Below, one piece after another: positions 16,995 to 25,761 of a DNA stretch of 64,000 nt (its first letter is position 1; each line of letters begins with the position of its first letter). The translations under genes were made by a program, and so were the position numbers. Source of the stretch: JADGNF01 sp964582085 (lineage in GTDB: Archaea > Thermoproteota > Bathyarchaeia > Bathyarchaeales > Bathycorpusculaceae). The stretch is from positions 59,229-123,228 of the forward strand of contig CAZOPV010000010.1 in assembly GCA_964582085.1 (NCBI GenBank), read 5' to 3'. The notes beneath the pieces were generated by a model. It saw only the letters and a list, made by a program, of their open reading frames with translations. It searched no databases and was not told the origin of the DNA.

Positions 16995-17906
16995 ATGAGC
17001 ATAATTCTCACCTGGATAAAAGACAAAACAAAACAACTTAGTTATCTCAGAGTATTGGCGCAACTGCTGTTTTTAATTGTAATTTTCTACTTATCACTAA
17101 TTGAAGTTTGGAAAGGTTTACTTGTAATTCTTATAATTGGTGCTCCACTTATTTTGGGCAGAGTCTTCTGTGGGTGGATTTGCCCCTTTGGGCTGTACAT
17201 GGACTTAATTTCGCTTCTACGTAGAAAATTAAAGATAGCCCACTGGATTTTGCCAGAAAAACTGAACGGAATATTACATAAACTGAGGTATATAATTGCT
17301 CTAAGCCTCTTAACATTTGTTGCTCCGCCTTTTTTGTTTGAGAGCAAGTCACTTATTCATCTCTCCGAGTTTATATGGCTTCGAGGAGCCTTTAGACCCT
17401 TAACCATTCTGCTGGCACCTCTGGAAACATTGATTATACCATGGATCCCACCTTTTGGGGCTCTTTTAGAGTTAGGGAATGTAAGCCTAAGTTACCCATA
17501 TGTTGGAGAAATAATGGCTACCACAGGCGGAAAGGAAATTGGTTTATTTTTCGCCGTCACGTTTGTTGTCCTCACTTTGATGACGTCGTTTAAAGTAAGA
17601 CGTTTCTGGTGCCGATTTTGCCCTACTGGAGTTTCAATTGCTGTAGTCAACAGATTCAGGCTATTACGAAAAATACCTCTTCTCCGCCTAAACAAAAACG
17701 AAGAAAAATGCACTAAATGTGGAATCTGTAAAAGAGTGTGCCCCGTTCAAGTTACTGAAGTGTACGAGAAAAAAGGCGGCGATATCTCCACTTCTATGTG
17801 CACACTTTGTTTGCGGTGCGTAGAAATGTGTCCTTACCCCGACTGCTTAAAATTGCAGTTTGCAGGAAAAACACTTTTCAAATCCCGAAATTGGCTGGCA
17901 AGTTAA
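16995..17906 (+). CDS. Membrane iron-sulfur protein, NapH/polyferredoxin type
   Basis: A 303-residue protein with four to five membrane spans (near 18-60, 98-117, 130-150 and 178-200). Two short CxxxCP motifs typical of NapH/NosR/CcoG-like proteins lie beside the membrane: CGWICPFG near 56 and CRFCPTG near 209. The C-terminus carries two 4Fe-4S ferredoxin clusters (CTKCGICKRVCP and CTLCLRCVEMCP). Such proteins move electrons across or along the membrane to a periplasmic or cytoplasmic reductase. No partner reductase is nearby, so the pathway is unknown. It may be co-transcribed with the nucleotidyltransferase downstream. Confidence 0.88.
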   Translation: MSIILTWIKDKTKQLSYLRVLAQLLFLIVIFYLSLIEVWKGLLVILIIGAPLILGRVFCGWICPFGLYMDLISLLRRKLKIAHWILPEKLNGILHKLRYIIALSLLTFVAPPFLFESKSLIHLSEFIWLRGAFRPLTILLAPLETLIIPWIPPFGALLELGNVSLSYPYVGEIMATTGGKEIGLFFAVTFVVLTLMTSFKVRRFWCRFCPTGVSIAVVNRFRLLRKIPLLRLNKNEEKCTKCGICKRVCPVQVTEVYEKKGGDISTSMCTLCLRCVEMCPYPDCLKLQFAGKTLFKSRNWLAS

Positions 17907-17991
17907 AAACTTCAGTCAAACTCGAATGTTTAATAATTACTCAATCAAACTCTATTCCCAAGTGCAAACTAAATTGACCAAGAAAGTCGAG

Positions 17992-18684
17992 ATGCACCAA
18001 GACACAACTAAAGTAGTCTACGACAAAAACAGGTGGAACATACTGCAGACACATAGGGAAAAAGCTACTAAAATAATGTCTATACTTGAAAAATTTCATC
18101 TACAAACTATTGTGCACGGAAGCATCGCCCGTGGAGATGCAACAAAAACCAGCGACGTAGACATTTTCGTGGTTGACCCACCCAGTTCTTTCCAGATTGA
18201 AACAGCACTGGAAGCTGCTAACATAAAAGTTGCAAACAGATTTGTAGTTCAAGCCACACCGCTATATGCCATGAAAGCATACATAGAGCTTGACGAAAAA
18301 ACCACAGTGTCTTTTCCCCTTATGCAGATGCGCAAGGTGGAACGGGAATTCTACAAATTCAGCGGCGAAGTTACGCTGCCGCAATTAAAACAAAACCTGA
18401 GAGTAAAAGGTGTGGACAAAAGACTCATGCTTATTAAACCTACAAAAACAGGCCACGAAGAAAGCAGCATAATTGGAAAAGAAGACGCCACCGCCAAAAT
18501 ATTGGATATATCGGTGGAGACAGTTTTAGATCGCACTCATACTTTACGCAGAAGAGACACCGTTGGTAGAACTGGAACCTTCATAAAAAGGGAACTACAA
18601 TCCCACGAAAACTTTGAAATGATTCTGAAAAAACTATCAGATACAAATCCTGCAGTTCGCAGAAGAATAAAAAGTTCCGCTTAA
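17992..18684 (+). CDS. Nucleotidyltransferase-domain protein
   Basis: A 230-residue protein with a polymerase-beta-type nucleotidyltransferase core. The signature IVHGSIARGDATKTSDVDIFVV (GS followed by DxD) lies near residues 38-60 and binds the metal and nucleotide. The C-terminal 80 residues contain a helix-turn-helix-like segment (AKILDISVETVLDRTHTLRRRDTVGRTGTFIKREL). The same architecture is seen in archaeal proteins annotated only as nucleotidyltransferases. The frame opens further upstream, overlapping the polyferredoxin. I chose the ATG at 17992 because conserved-looking sequence begins there; 17926 is the alternative. Its substrate is unknown. Confidence 0.8.
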   Translation: MHQDTTKVVYDKNRWNILQTHREKATKIMSILEKFHLQTIVHGSIARGDATKTSDVDIFVVDPPSSFQIETALEAANIKVANRFVVQATPLYAMKAYIELDEKTTVSFPLMQMRKVEREFYKFSGEVTLPQLKQNLRVKGVDKRLMLIKPTKTGHEESSIIGKEDATAKILDISVETVLDRTHTLRRRDTVGRTGTFIKRELQSHENFEMILKKLSDTNPAVRRRIKSSA

Positions 18685-18703
18685 AAGCGGAAAGCCATAT
18701 AGG

Positions 18704-19267
18704 TCAATCTGAATAATATATGAGAGCTTTGTCTTCAAGAATTTTCTGGATTTTATCGACCGCGGCGTAAACCTGCTCTTCCTTTTTGGCGCCTACACAA
18801 ACTAGTTTTCCAGCACTAAAAATCAAGAACACCACCTGTGGATCGTCCATGCGATAGACCGCTCCTGGAAACTGCTCGGGTTCATACATGACTCTGCCAA
18901 GCTTGTAAACGAGACTTTCAAGATCAATTTCACCGCCTAACTCGGCAGATGCAACAATGTTCTGGATGTTCACAACTGGCTTCTCGGTAATTTGTATGCC
19001 TTGCCCTCGGAGTTCTTTGACGACTTTTTCCACAGCGCTACGTGATTCTTTTTCAGATTTTGCTCCAGTACACACCATTTTTCCTGTGCCAAAAATGAGT
19101 GTTGCTGTTTTTGGTTTTTTTAGGCGGAAAACTAAACCAGGAAAAACACTAGGGTTGTATTCAGTTTGGGGGAATTTCTCGACAATCTTTTGCAGATCAA
19201 TTTTCTGGTTCAACGATACAGAAGCTACAATGTTTTGAATCGAGATTAACGGTTTTCGTTTGCTCAT
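18704..19267 (-). CDS. tbp: TATA-box-binding protein
   Basis: A 187-residue protein made of two direct repeats of the saddle fold, each with an IQNIVAS opening, then FPG, and a GKMVCTGAK or GKLVCVGAK strand-turn. It binds TATA boxes and recruits TFB and RNA polymerase, the basal promoter-recognition step in archaea. Length is typical. There is no acidic C-terminal extension beyond YYSD. It is a single gene between convergent nucleotidyltransferase and pelA. Its own promoter carries several stacked TATA-like elements, which invites autoregulation. Confidence 0.98.
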   Translation of the reverse strand: MSKRKPLISIQNIVASVSLNQKIDLQKIVEKFPQTEYNPSVFPGLVFRLKKPKTATLIFGTGKMVCTGAKSEKESRSAVEKVVKELRGQGIQITEKPVVNIQNIVASAELGGEIDLESLVYKLGRVMYEPEQFPGAVYRMDDPQVVFLIFSAGKLVCVGAKKEEQVYAAVDKIQKILEDKALIYYSD

Positions 19268-19290
19268 TTAGATTCCCGTGTACCTTTAAC

Positions 19291-19325
19291 CTATATATAA
19301 AGGGGTATATAAAGGGTATATTATC
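19291..19325 (-). promoter_or_regulatory. Tandem TATA elements upstream of tbp
   Basis: On the minus strand three TATA-like units follow each other at 11-12 base spacing. They are CTTTATATATAG (plus positions 19291-19302), CTTTATATAC (19306-19315) and a weaker GATAATATAC (19316-19325). The unit closest to the gene is centred about 30 bases before the ATG, so its transcript would be nearly leaderless. The other two would start further upstream. Confidence 0.6.
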
Positions 19326-19373
19326 AAGTTTCTTTTTATAGACAAACTAACGTGATTTACAATTTTGACAAAC

Positions 19374-20456
19374 CTAATCTGAACAATAAGAGGGGAAACG
19401 AAGAAGAGCAGCAATTCCACCCAACGCAAGAAGTTTAGCACCTGCCTCATGTTCTGTACTTATAACAGTAACTGCGCCATTACATTGTTCCACTTGCTGC
19501 ATAAGTTTCTCCAATTTCAACCGTTGATCCCTCTCCGCATCACGCAACATTGAATCCGCCACTAAAAGTTTTTCCACCGAACCAATTGTCACCGCGGTCT
19601 CTATGGATTTGATTCCGTAAGATACTTTAGCGTCTCCCTTACCCAACCGCTTCATAACTTCCTCTATAACTTCAGTCTCTTCGAGTATGCGCATTTGTCT
19701 GGTAGTTTTTAACAAAACCCCGGAGCGAAGTGCCTCATATATGCCACTTACACCACCGTTGTTAACACTCTTAACATCCGCGATGGATGATGCAACATCT
19801 CTGGCTTGAGCTGCAACATAAGTGGCAAACTCATTTTTTATAAACCCAACACCAACAACGACAACGGCGTTACGGTTAGGAGCCCAAAGTGTGACTAAAC
19901 TGTTTAGCGCACGTTTGAAATACTCATTCATTGCACCACTTCGTTTCTCTGCTTCTTTTTTGCCAGGCAACTTTACACGCTCCTCCACCCGAACTTCCAC
20001 ACCGTACTGCTTGGTTTCCGCTATCGCATAACCTTCGTCATCGATGGCAATTATCAGCAATGATTTCTCTGCTTCACTTGCCTTCTGCAAGCGATCCAGC
20101 AGATGTTTAGGCCACTCTTTCTTCACAATAGTTACAGCTTGATTTAGCGCCACGTTTATGGTGTGGTGAGCTCCTTTGGGAATTATGTCAGGGGCATGGC
20201 AAATGACGCCGTGAACGCGCAACCTAGCCAGAAACTTATCCCAAACTATTGATTCAACGATAACGCCCATGAAAACTGAGACGCGTTCTCCACTTTTTGG
20301 TCGAGAGGCTTCAGTATCAGATTTTACCGCTCGTGAGGAGTAAGCGTAAACTTCGTCACCTGCATAGATTACGTTTGAAAGGTGCCATAGATCATCCGAA
20401 GAGTCAGGAATGACTTTCACGTATCCTTGCTGAATGTTTTTTTCAATAATTTTCAC
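19374..20456 (-). CDS. pelA: mRNA surveillance protein Pelota
   Basis: This eRF1-like protein, with aEF1A and ABCE1, rescues ribosomes stalled on mRNA. The N-terminal Lsm-like domain opens KIIEKNIQQGYVKVIPDSSDDLWHLSNVI and contains the DEVYAYSSR segment. The central domain (LIIAIDDEGYAIAETKQYGVEVRVE) lacks the GGQ loop of release factors, as expected for Pelota. The C-terminal domain (VSYGIKSIETAVTIGSVEKLLVADSML) is the eRF1 domain 3 type. I prefer the GTG at 20456 over the TTG five codons upstream because family members begin with KIIE. Confidence 0.95.
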   Translation of the reverse strand: MKIIEKNIQQGYVKVIPDSSDDLWHLSNVIYAGDEVYAYSSRAVKSDTEASRPKSGERVSVFMGVIVESIVWDKFLARLRVHGVICHAPDIIPKGAHHTINVALNQAVTIVKKEWPKHLLDRLQKASEAEKSLLIIAIDDEGYAIAETKQYGVEVRVEERVKLPGKKEAEKRSGAMNEYFKRALNSLVTLWAPNRNAVVVVGVGFIKNEFATYVAAQARDVASSIADVKSVNNGGVSGIYEALRSGVLLKTTRQMRILEETEVIEEVMKRLGKGDAKVSYGIKSIETAVTIGSVEKLLVADSMLRDAERDQRLKLEKLMQQVEQCNGAVTVISTEHEAGAKLLALGGIAALLRFPSYCSD

Positions 20457-20558
20457 AGTTTTACATCTCAATTAGCTATTCAATAAGGTCTGAGGTAAAA
20501 AATGTACTCGCGAAAAAATAGCTTTTCCTATTAAAAAGATTGATTTGGAAAGCCTTAA

Positions 20559-20915
20559 ATGCCCTTTATGCCCAAACATGAATTGATCAGAATGTCCACA
20601 AAATTGGGGAACTACCTTTCAGAGTACATTCAAGGCAGAGTAGGCGTCTTTAAAAAATACCTTCTTGCAGCACTTGACAACAAAGACCACTGTATCTGGT
20701 ACTTAGAGTCCAGTGAAGGCATGATCATGCCCTCTTCGGACCTCAAAAATTGTGAGCTATTACGTGACGCACAACTTCTACGTGAAGATATCCGAATTTC
20801 AAGAAATGGCCGAAATACCTACAAAATTTATTGTTTAACCGACTTAGGCAAAAAAATGGCTGAGGAGATTAAAAAAGAAGCAGCTATTTCTGAAGAGGAA
20901 GAAAAAGGTCCTTAG
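20559..20915 (+). CDS. Winged-helix-like small protein
   Basis: A 118-residue protein, divergent from pelA. A helical first half (LSEYIQGRVGVFKKYLLAALDNKDHCIWYLESSEG) leads to a pattern LLRDAQLLREDIRISRNGRNTYKIYCLTDLGKKMAEEIKKEA. This looks like the recognition helix, wing and last helix of a PadR/MarR-like winged-helix regulator: an arginine-rich wing with an aromatic, then a T-x-L-G-K helix. The C-terminus is a run of glutamates. It probably binds DNA. Its targets are unknown. Confidence 0.7.
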   Translation: MPFMPKHELIRMSTKLGNYLSEYIQGRVGVFKKYLLAALDNKDHCIWYLESSEGMIMPSSDLKNCELLRDAQLLREDIRISRNGRNTYKIYCLTDLGKKMAEEIKKEAAISEEEEKGP

Positions 20916-20938
20916 GTTAATTGTTGGGCATCGACCTG

Positions 20939-23098
20939 TTAAATTAAATGTAGCAGGTTTATGAACAGCGGTATAAAAACGATAGATAATGTGCTAAGCA
21001 ACTTGATTAAAACATGCAAACTAGGTCCTGCCGTGTCCTTCATAGGGTCACCTACAGTATCGCCAACCACCGATGCATGATGAGCAGGAGAGTTTTTGCC
21101 ACCAAAGTTGCCTGCTTCAATGTGCTTCTTTGCATTGTCCCATGCACCTCCACCAGTATTCATCAACAAAGCAAGCGGAATCGCAGTCAAAGTGCAACCC
21201 ACAACAAGTGCACCCACCGCTATAGGCCCCAAAAGAATCCCAACAACCAAGGGCACAACGACAACAACCACTCCTGGAAGAACCATGCCTTTTAATGCAG
21301 CTTTCGTGCTTATATCCACGGTTTTATCATACTGAGGTTTATCAGTACCCTTCAAAATTCCAGGGATATCTCGGAATTGACGACGAACTTCAGCAACCAT
21401 TTCGCCTGCAGCTTTACCCACTGCGCTGATGGCTTGGGCAGAAAAGAGAAAAGGCAACATTCCTCCTATAAAAGCCGCAACCAGAACAGCAGGATTAGAA
21501 ATATCAATGTTAAACGTGCCAAATCCAAAGTGCATCTTGACTTCCTCAGCATACGTTTGGAACAACAACTGAGCCGCAAGCAACGCTGAACCAAGAGCAA
21601 AACCCTTTGTTAGAGCCTTCGTGGTGTTACCTACCGCATCAAGTGCATCCATTGTTTCTTCGGCACCCTTTTCTCCAGACATTTCAGCTATTCCTGCAGC
21701 ATTATCGGCTATAGGTCCAAATCCATCTAAGGCTAAAACCATGCCCATTACAGCTAGCATACCCATAGTTGCTAGGGTGGTGCCGTATATTCCACCCATA
21801 AATGCGCCAACTCCAGGTGTTGCTGCCCCAAACAGAGATCCTAAGTAATAGGAAACAATTAGGGCGCCGGCTAATGAGACTATAGGAAGGGCAGCAGTTT
21901 CTAAGCCTACTGCAAAACCTGTAATTATATTGGTTGCGCTGCCTGTTTCACTGGCTTTGGCAATTTTCTTCACAGGTCCTCTGTCACGTCCTGTATAGTA
22001 ATCAGTTATGTAGTCCACAAGTATGCTGGCAACTAAACCTGACAGCAAACATAGGTACAGATAGATGTTGCCAAGCAGGAAAATGGTGGCTACAAAAAAC
22101 AGCGCAGCTGAAACAATTGTTGTCACCATGAGCCCCTTTCTGAGCCCTCGCATTGGGTTTTTTGCATCGTTTTTGCCTAGTTTAACAAAGGGCATCCCCA
22201 CAAAGGTGGCAAAAATCCCTAGCGCCCGTGCAATAAGAGGAAAGATGAGAAAAACGAGGTTGCCTGTTGCGGCACTTATGAGCCCCCCGATTATCATGCC
22301 TCCTATGTTTTCACCTGTGGCAGACTCAAACAAGTCTGCACCTCTACCTGCAGAATCACCCACGTTGTCACCAACGTTATCAGCAATAGCCGCAGGGTTC
22401 CTTGGATCATCTTCAGGTATACCTGTCTCAACTTTACCCACAATATCAGCGCCAATGTCTGCAGCCTTAGTAAAAATCCCACCACCCAACTGAGCAAATA
22501 AAGCTATAAGCGAGGCACCGAAACCCATGCCTACGATTGCACTTGCAGCATTCCGTCCTATTATAGCCGCATCCGTAACTGAATAATTACCGAACAAGGC
22601 ATCGTACCCATTGTAGAACAAAAACAGCACACTCACCCCCAACAAAGAAAGCCCAACAACTGCAAGACCCATTGTTGCGCCCCCGTAGAAGGCAGTTTTA
22701 AGCGCTTTTTCAGCACTTTCTTTAGCAGCAGCCACTGTACGGATGTTGGCTTTAGTTGCGTTGTCCATAGCTATGTATCCTGCAACAAGAGATGCAACCG
22801 CCCCAATTACAAAGGCGACGGCGGTGGCAACCCCAAGCCCAAATGTTATAAGAACAGAAAGCACCGCTGTAATAATAGCGATGGTTTTGTATTGCCGTTT
22901 AAGGAAAGCGTATGCGCCTATCCTTATGGCATCTGCAACCTGGACAGCTTTAGGTGAACCAGTGCTCATTTTGCTGATTTTGCGCATTATAATTAAAGAA
23001 GCAATTATAGCGGCAATGCCTGCAATTGGAGCTATCCAAAAAATTATTGGCGAATTAAAAGTTGTCAGGTTGAAAACTGACTGAGGCTGTTGTGACAT
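20939..23098 (-). CDS. hppA: Membrane proton-pumping pyrophosphatase, K+-independent type
   Basis: A 719-residue protein with about 16 membrane spans. It couples hydrolysis of pyrophosphate to ion transport. The substrate loop DIGADIVGKVETGIPEDDPRNPAAIADNVGDNVGD is intact, as are the second acidic cluster (DNAAGIAEMSGE) and the third (DTVGDPMKDTAGPS). At the potassium-specificity site it reads GNTTKALTKG, with lysine in place of the alanine found in K+-dependent enzymes. That lysine is characteristic of K+-independent, H+-pumping members. It would recover energy from the PPi released by biosynthesis. It stands alone with its own promoter. Confidence 0.96.
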   Translation of the reverse strand: MSQQPQSVFNLTTFNSPIIFWIAPIAGIAAIIASLIIMRKISKMSTGSPKAVQVADAIRIGAYAFLKRQYKTIAIITAVLSVLITFGLGVATAVAFVIGAVASLVAGYIAMDNATKANIRTVAAAKESAEKALKTAFYGGATMGLAVVGLSLLGVSVLFLFYNGYDALFGNYSVTDAAIIGRNAASAIVGMGFGASLIALFAQLGGGIFTKAADIGADIVGKVETGIPEDDPRNPAAIADNVGDNVGDSAGRGADLFESATGENIGGMIIGGLISAATGNLVFLIFPLIARALGIFATFVGMPFVKLGKNDAKNPMRGLRKGLMVTTIVSAALFFVATIFLLGNIYLYLCLLSGLVASILVDYITDYYTGRDRGPVKKIAKASETGSATNIITGFAVGLETAALPIVSLAGALIVSYYLGSLFGAATPGVGAFMGGIYGTTLATMGMLAVMGMVLALDGFGPIADNAAGIAEMSGEKGAEETMDALDAVGNTTKALTKGFALGSALLAAQLLFQTYAEEVKMHFGFGTFNIDISNPAVLVAAFIGGMLPFLFSAQAISAVGKAAGEMVAEVRRQFRDIPGILKGTDKPQYDKTVDISTKAALKGMVLPGVVVVVVPLVVGILLGPIAVGALVVGCTLTAIPLALLMNTGGGAWDNAKKHIEAGNFGGKNSPAHHASVVGDTVGDPMKDTAGPSLHVLIKLLSTLSIVFIPLFINLLHLI

Positions 23099-23291
23099 AT
23101 TATTAGCAACCCAAGTTTATACATCCACACTTATAGAGTAGTATATATGTTTTCTCTGAGTGAAAAATTAGATAAAACGTTACTTTTTTATCGCTGAACC
23201 TTTTGCCAACTGATACTTTTTCGGGATTTCTTTTTAAGTAAGTTGAACATATCTCCAAGTAACATCTACGGTTGGTAACTCAGGGGTACTT

Positions 23292-24416
23292 ATGCCTAAC
23301 AGATTAGTCGTGGTTAAAGTTGGAACCAGCGGCATAACCACAGCAGAAGGAAAACTTGACGATGAAGAAATGGAAAAACTATCTGCGCAGATAGCAGCTG
23401 CCACAAAACAAGGAGATAAAATTGTCTTTGTAACTTCAGGGGCTGTAGCCGCCGGCATAGCAGAATTAGGAAAAGCAGGAAAACCAAAAGACGTCGTTTT
23501 CCAGCAGGCTGCTGCGGCAACGGGACAAAGTGTGCTTATGGCGAAATACCGAGAAATCTTCAAACGTCACGAATTAAAAGTTGCACAAATTCTGCTCACT
23601 GCTGAAGACCTATCGAACCGAGCTGCATATGTTCATACCTGCAACGTTTTGAAGATGCTCTTGAAGTTAAATGTGATCCCCATAATTAACGAGAACGATG
23701 TAACCAGCGTAGATGAACTCATGCCTATCACTGAAGGCTACAAGGTAAATTTTAGTGATAACGATATATTATCGGTGCTTGTAGCTAACGCTATAGGAGC
23801 TGACCTTGTCATAATTTTATCAGATGTAGATGGCTTATACACAACTGATCCGTCTGATCCTAAAGCCGTAATAATTAGAACCGTGGAGAACATAACAACA
23901 GATTTGAAAAACTCTTTGAACGGAAAAAGTAAACTGGGCAGAGGCGGCATCCAAAGCAAGATTAGAGCTGCAGAAATTGCAACCAGTTGCGGTATACCGC
24001 TGATAATTGCAAACAGCCGCCGAGAAAACGTTATAGTTGACATCTTATCAGGCAAAGAAGTAGGCACCTACTTTAAACCCCAACGACGCATGAAAGCCCG
24101 CAAACGATGGATAGCCTACGGAGCAGCTATAAAAGGAGAAATCCACGTGAACGAAGGAGCAAAAAAAGCCATTCTCAAAGGCTCTAGCCTGCTACCTGTT
24201 GGAGTAACAAAAGTTGTTGGGCACTTCAAAGCCTGCGATGTAGTCGCTCTAGTAGATGAAGCAGGCGTGGAATTCGCTAAAGGAAACCCCAATATGTCCA
24301 GCGGTGAATTAAACCTTGTTAAAGGGTTAAAAGTTACTGAAGTGAAAAAGAAACTGGGTGTCAACTGCCCAAAAGAAGTCATCGAACATAAAAGCATACA
24401 TTTAATTGAGGGATAA
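23292..24416 (+). CDS. proB: Glutamate 5-kinase
   Basis: First step of proline synthesis: glutamate plus ATP gives glutamyl-5-phosphate. The amino acid kinase domain opens RLVVVKVGTSGITT and has VFVTSGAVAAGIAELG, NVIPIINENDVTS, FSDNDILSVLVANAIGADLVIILSDVDGLYTTDP and GRGGIQSKIRAAEIA. The last 80 residues (RWIAYGAAIKGEIHVNEGAKKAILKGSSLLPVGVTKVVGHF) are a PUA domain, as in the standard bacterial enzyme of about 370 residues. The start is an ATG ten bases after AACTCAGGGG. proA follows two bases after the stop, so the two are co-transcribed. proC is not in the window. Confidence 0.97.
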   Translation: MPNRLVVVKVGTSGITTAEGKLDDEEMEKLSAQIAAATKQGDKIVFVTSGAVAAGIAELGKAGKPKDVVFQQAAAATGQSVLMAKYREIFKRHELKVAQILLTAEDLSNRAAYVHTCNVLKMLLKLNVIPIINENDVTSVDELMPITEGYKVNFSDNDILSVLVANAIGADLVIILSDVDGLYTTDPSDPKAVIIRTVENITTDLKNSLNGKSKLGRGGIQSKIRAAEIATSCGIPLIIANSRRENVIVDILSGKEVGTYFKPQRRMKARKRWIAYGAAIKGEIHVNEGAKKAILKGSSLLPVGVTKVVGHFKACDVVALVDEAGVEFAKGNPNMSSGELNLVKGLKVTEVKKKLGVNCPKEVIEHKSIHLIEG

Positions 24417-24418
24417 AA

Positions 24419-25666
24419 ATGTGCACCATCCTTGAAATTTGTAAGAAAGCAAAAGCCACCTCATATGAAGTAGCAAAACTCTCCTCCGAAACAAAAAATG
24501 CTGCCTTGTGCCGTATGGCTGACGCGTTGGAAACAAATACCGAAAGAATTTTGTCAGCAAACACAAAAGACACGGAAGCCGCCAAAGACAGAGGGATAAA
24601 ACCAGCCTTACTGGATCGCTTAGCACTAGACAAAAAGAAAATTGCCAACATGGCACGTTGCCTCCGTGAAGTAGCTACATTAACAGACCCTGTTGGCGCC
24701 ATCGAGCGAACCTGGACCCGACCTAATGGCTTAATTATAGGGCAGATACGAGTTCCGCTGGGTGTCGTGGGCGTAATTTACGAGTCTAGACCTGACGTGA
24801 CATCAGATGCCGCAGGAATTTGCATAAAATCAGGTAACGCAGTCATCCTGAGAGGTGGCTCAGACGCTCTGAACAGCAATGTCACCATTGGTGAAGTGCT
24901 CCGCGAAGCATTAATTGACACCGGAGTACCCATAGATGCAATTCAGGTTGTAAACTCACCTGACCGCGCGGTAGTTGAAGAATTCATGCGCATGCGCGAC
25001 TACGTTGATGCCCTTATTCCTCGCGGCGGCGCCGACCTCATTAAAGCAACTATTGAAAACTCACGTATACCAGTCATCGAAACGGGAACAGGCAACTGTC
25101 ACATCTACGTAGAAGAAGATGCAGACTTAACCAAAGCAGTCCCTATAATAATAAATGCTAAATGCCAAAGACCAGGAACCTGCAACGCCGCAGAGAAGCT
25201 TTTAGTTCACAGCAACATCGCAGAAAAGTTTCTGCCAAAAATAATTACTGCACTTCGAGCACAAAACGTTGAGGTTAGAGGTTGTGAACAAACACGAAAA
25301 ATAGTTCCTGACGTAAACCCTGCCACTGAAGAAGACTGGTACACAGAATTTCTTGATTTAATAATCGGGGTGAAGGTAGTTAAAAACATAGATGAGGCCA
25401 TTGAACATATTAACAAGTATGGAACAAAACACTCCGACTCCATCTTAACGATTAACTTTGACAAAGCATTACGTTTCATAAGGGAAGTGGACTCTGCAGC
25501 AGTTTACTGGAACGCTTCCACACGGTTTACAGACGGCAACCAATTTGGGCTAGGCGCTGAAATAGGCATCAGCACACAGAAGTTACACGCACGAGGTCCA
25601 ATGAGCATCCAGCACTTGACTACAACAAAGTATTTCATTTTAGGCAGAGGACACATACGGGAATAA
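24419..25666 (+). CDS. proA: Glutamate-5-semialdehyde dehydrogenase
   Basis: Second step of proline synthesis: NADPH reduces glutamyl-5-phosphate to the semialdehyde. An aldehyde-dehydrogenase-fold protein of 415 residues. Signatures include GVIYESRPDVTSDAAGICIKSGNAVILRGGSDALNSN, then LIPRGGADLIKATIENSRIPVIETGTGNCHIYV. The active-site cysteine lies in INAKCQRPGTCNAAEKLLV, with EVDSAAVYWNASTRFTDGNQFGLGAEIGIST near the end. The ATG comes two bases after the proB stop, an arrangement that suggests translational coupling. Archaea with proBA probably acquired the pair from bacteria. That is general knowledge of the family and not tested here. Confidence 0.97.
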   Translation: MCTILEICKKAKATSYEVAKLSSETKNAALCRMADALETNTERILSANTKDTEAAKDRGIKPALLDRLALDKKKIANMARCLREVATLTDPVGAIERTWTRPNGLIIGQIRVPLGVVGVIYESRPDVTSDAAGICIKSGNAVILRGGSDALNSNVTIGEVLREALIDTGVPIDAIQVVNSPDRAVVEEFMRMRDYVDALIPRGGADLIKATIENSRIPVIETGTGNCHIYVEEDADLTKAVPIIINAKCQRPGTCNAAEKLLVHSNIAEKFLPKIITALRAQNVEVRGCEQTRKIVPDVNPATEEDWYTEFLDLIIGVKVVKNIDEAIEHINKYGTKHSDSILTINFDKALRFIREVDSAAVYWNASTRFTDGNQFGLGAEIGISTQKLHARGPMSIQHLTTTKYFILGRGHIRE

Positions 25667-25761
25667 TTATTACATCAGAATGCTCAGCCGCTGTCGTCAA
25701 TTTGCCAAAGAGTTTTTATGTAAACAGGGCAAATCAAGTATAGAATAGGAAAAGAATAAGA

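Noticed and set aside
17860..17991. Upstream extension of the nucleotidyltransferase
   Set aside because: It overlaps the polyferredoxin end and lacks conserved sequence; a later ATG fits better.
21014..23084. Several plus-strand frames (up to 142 codons) antisense to the pyrophosphatase
   Set aside because: Shadows of a strongly conserved gene; alanine and proline codons arise from the complementary glycine and alanine codons.
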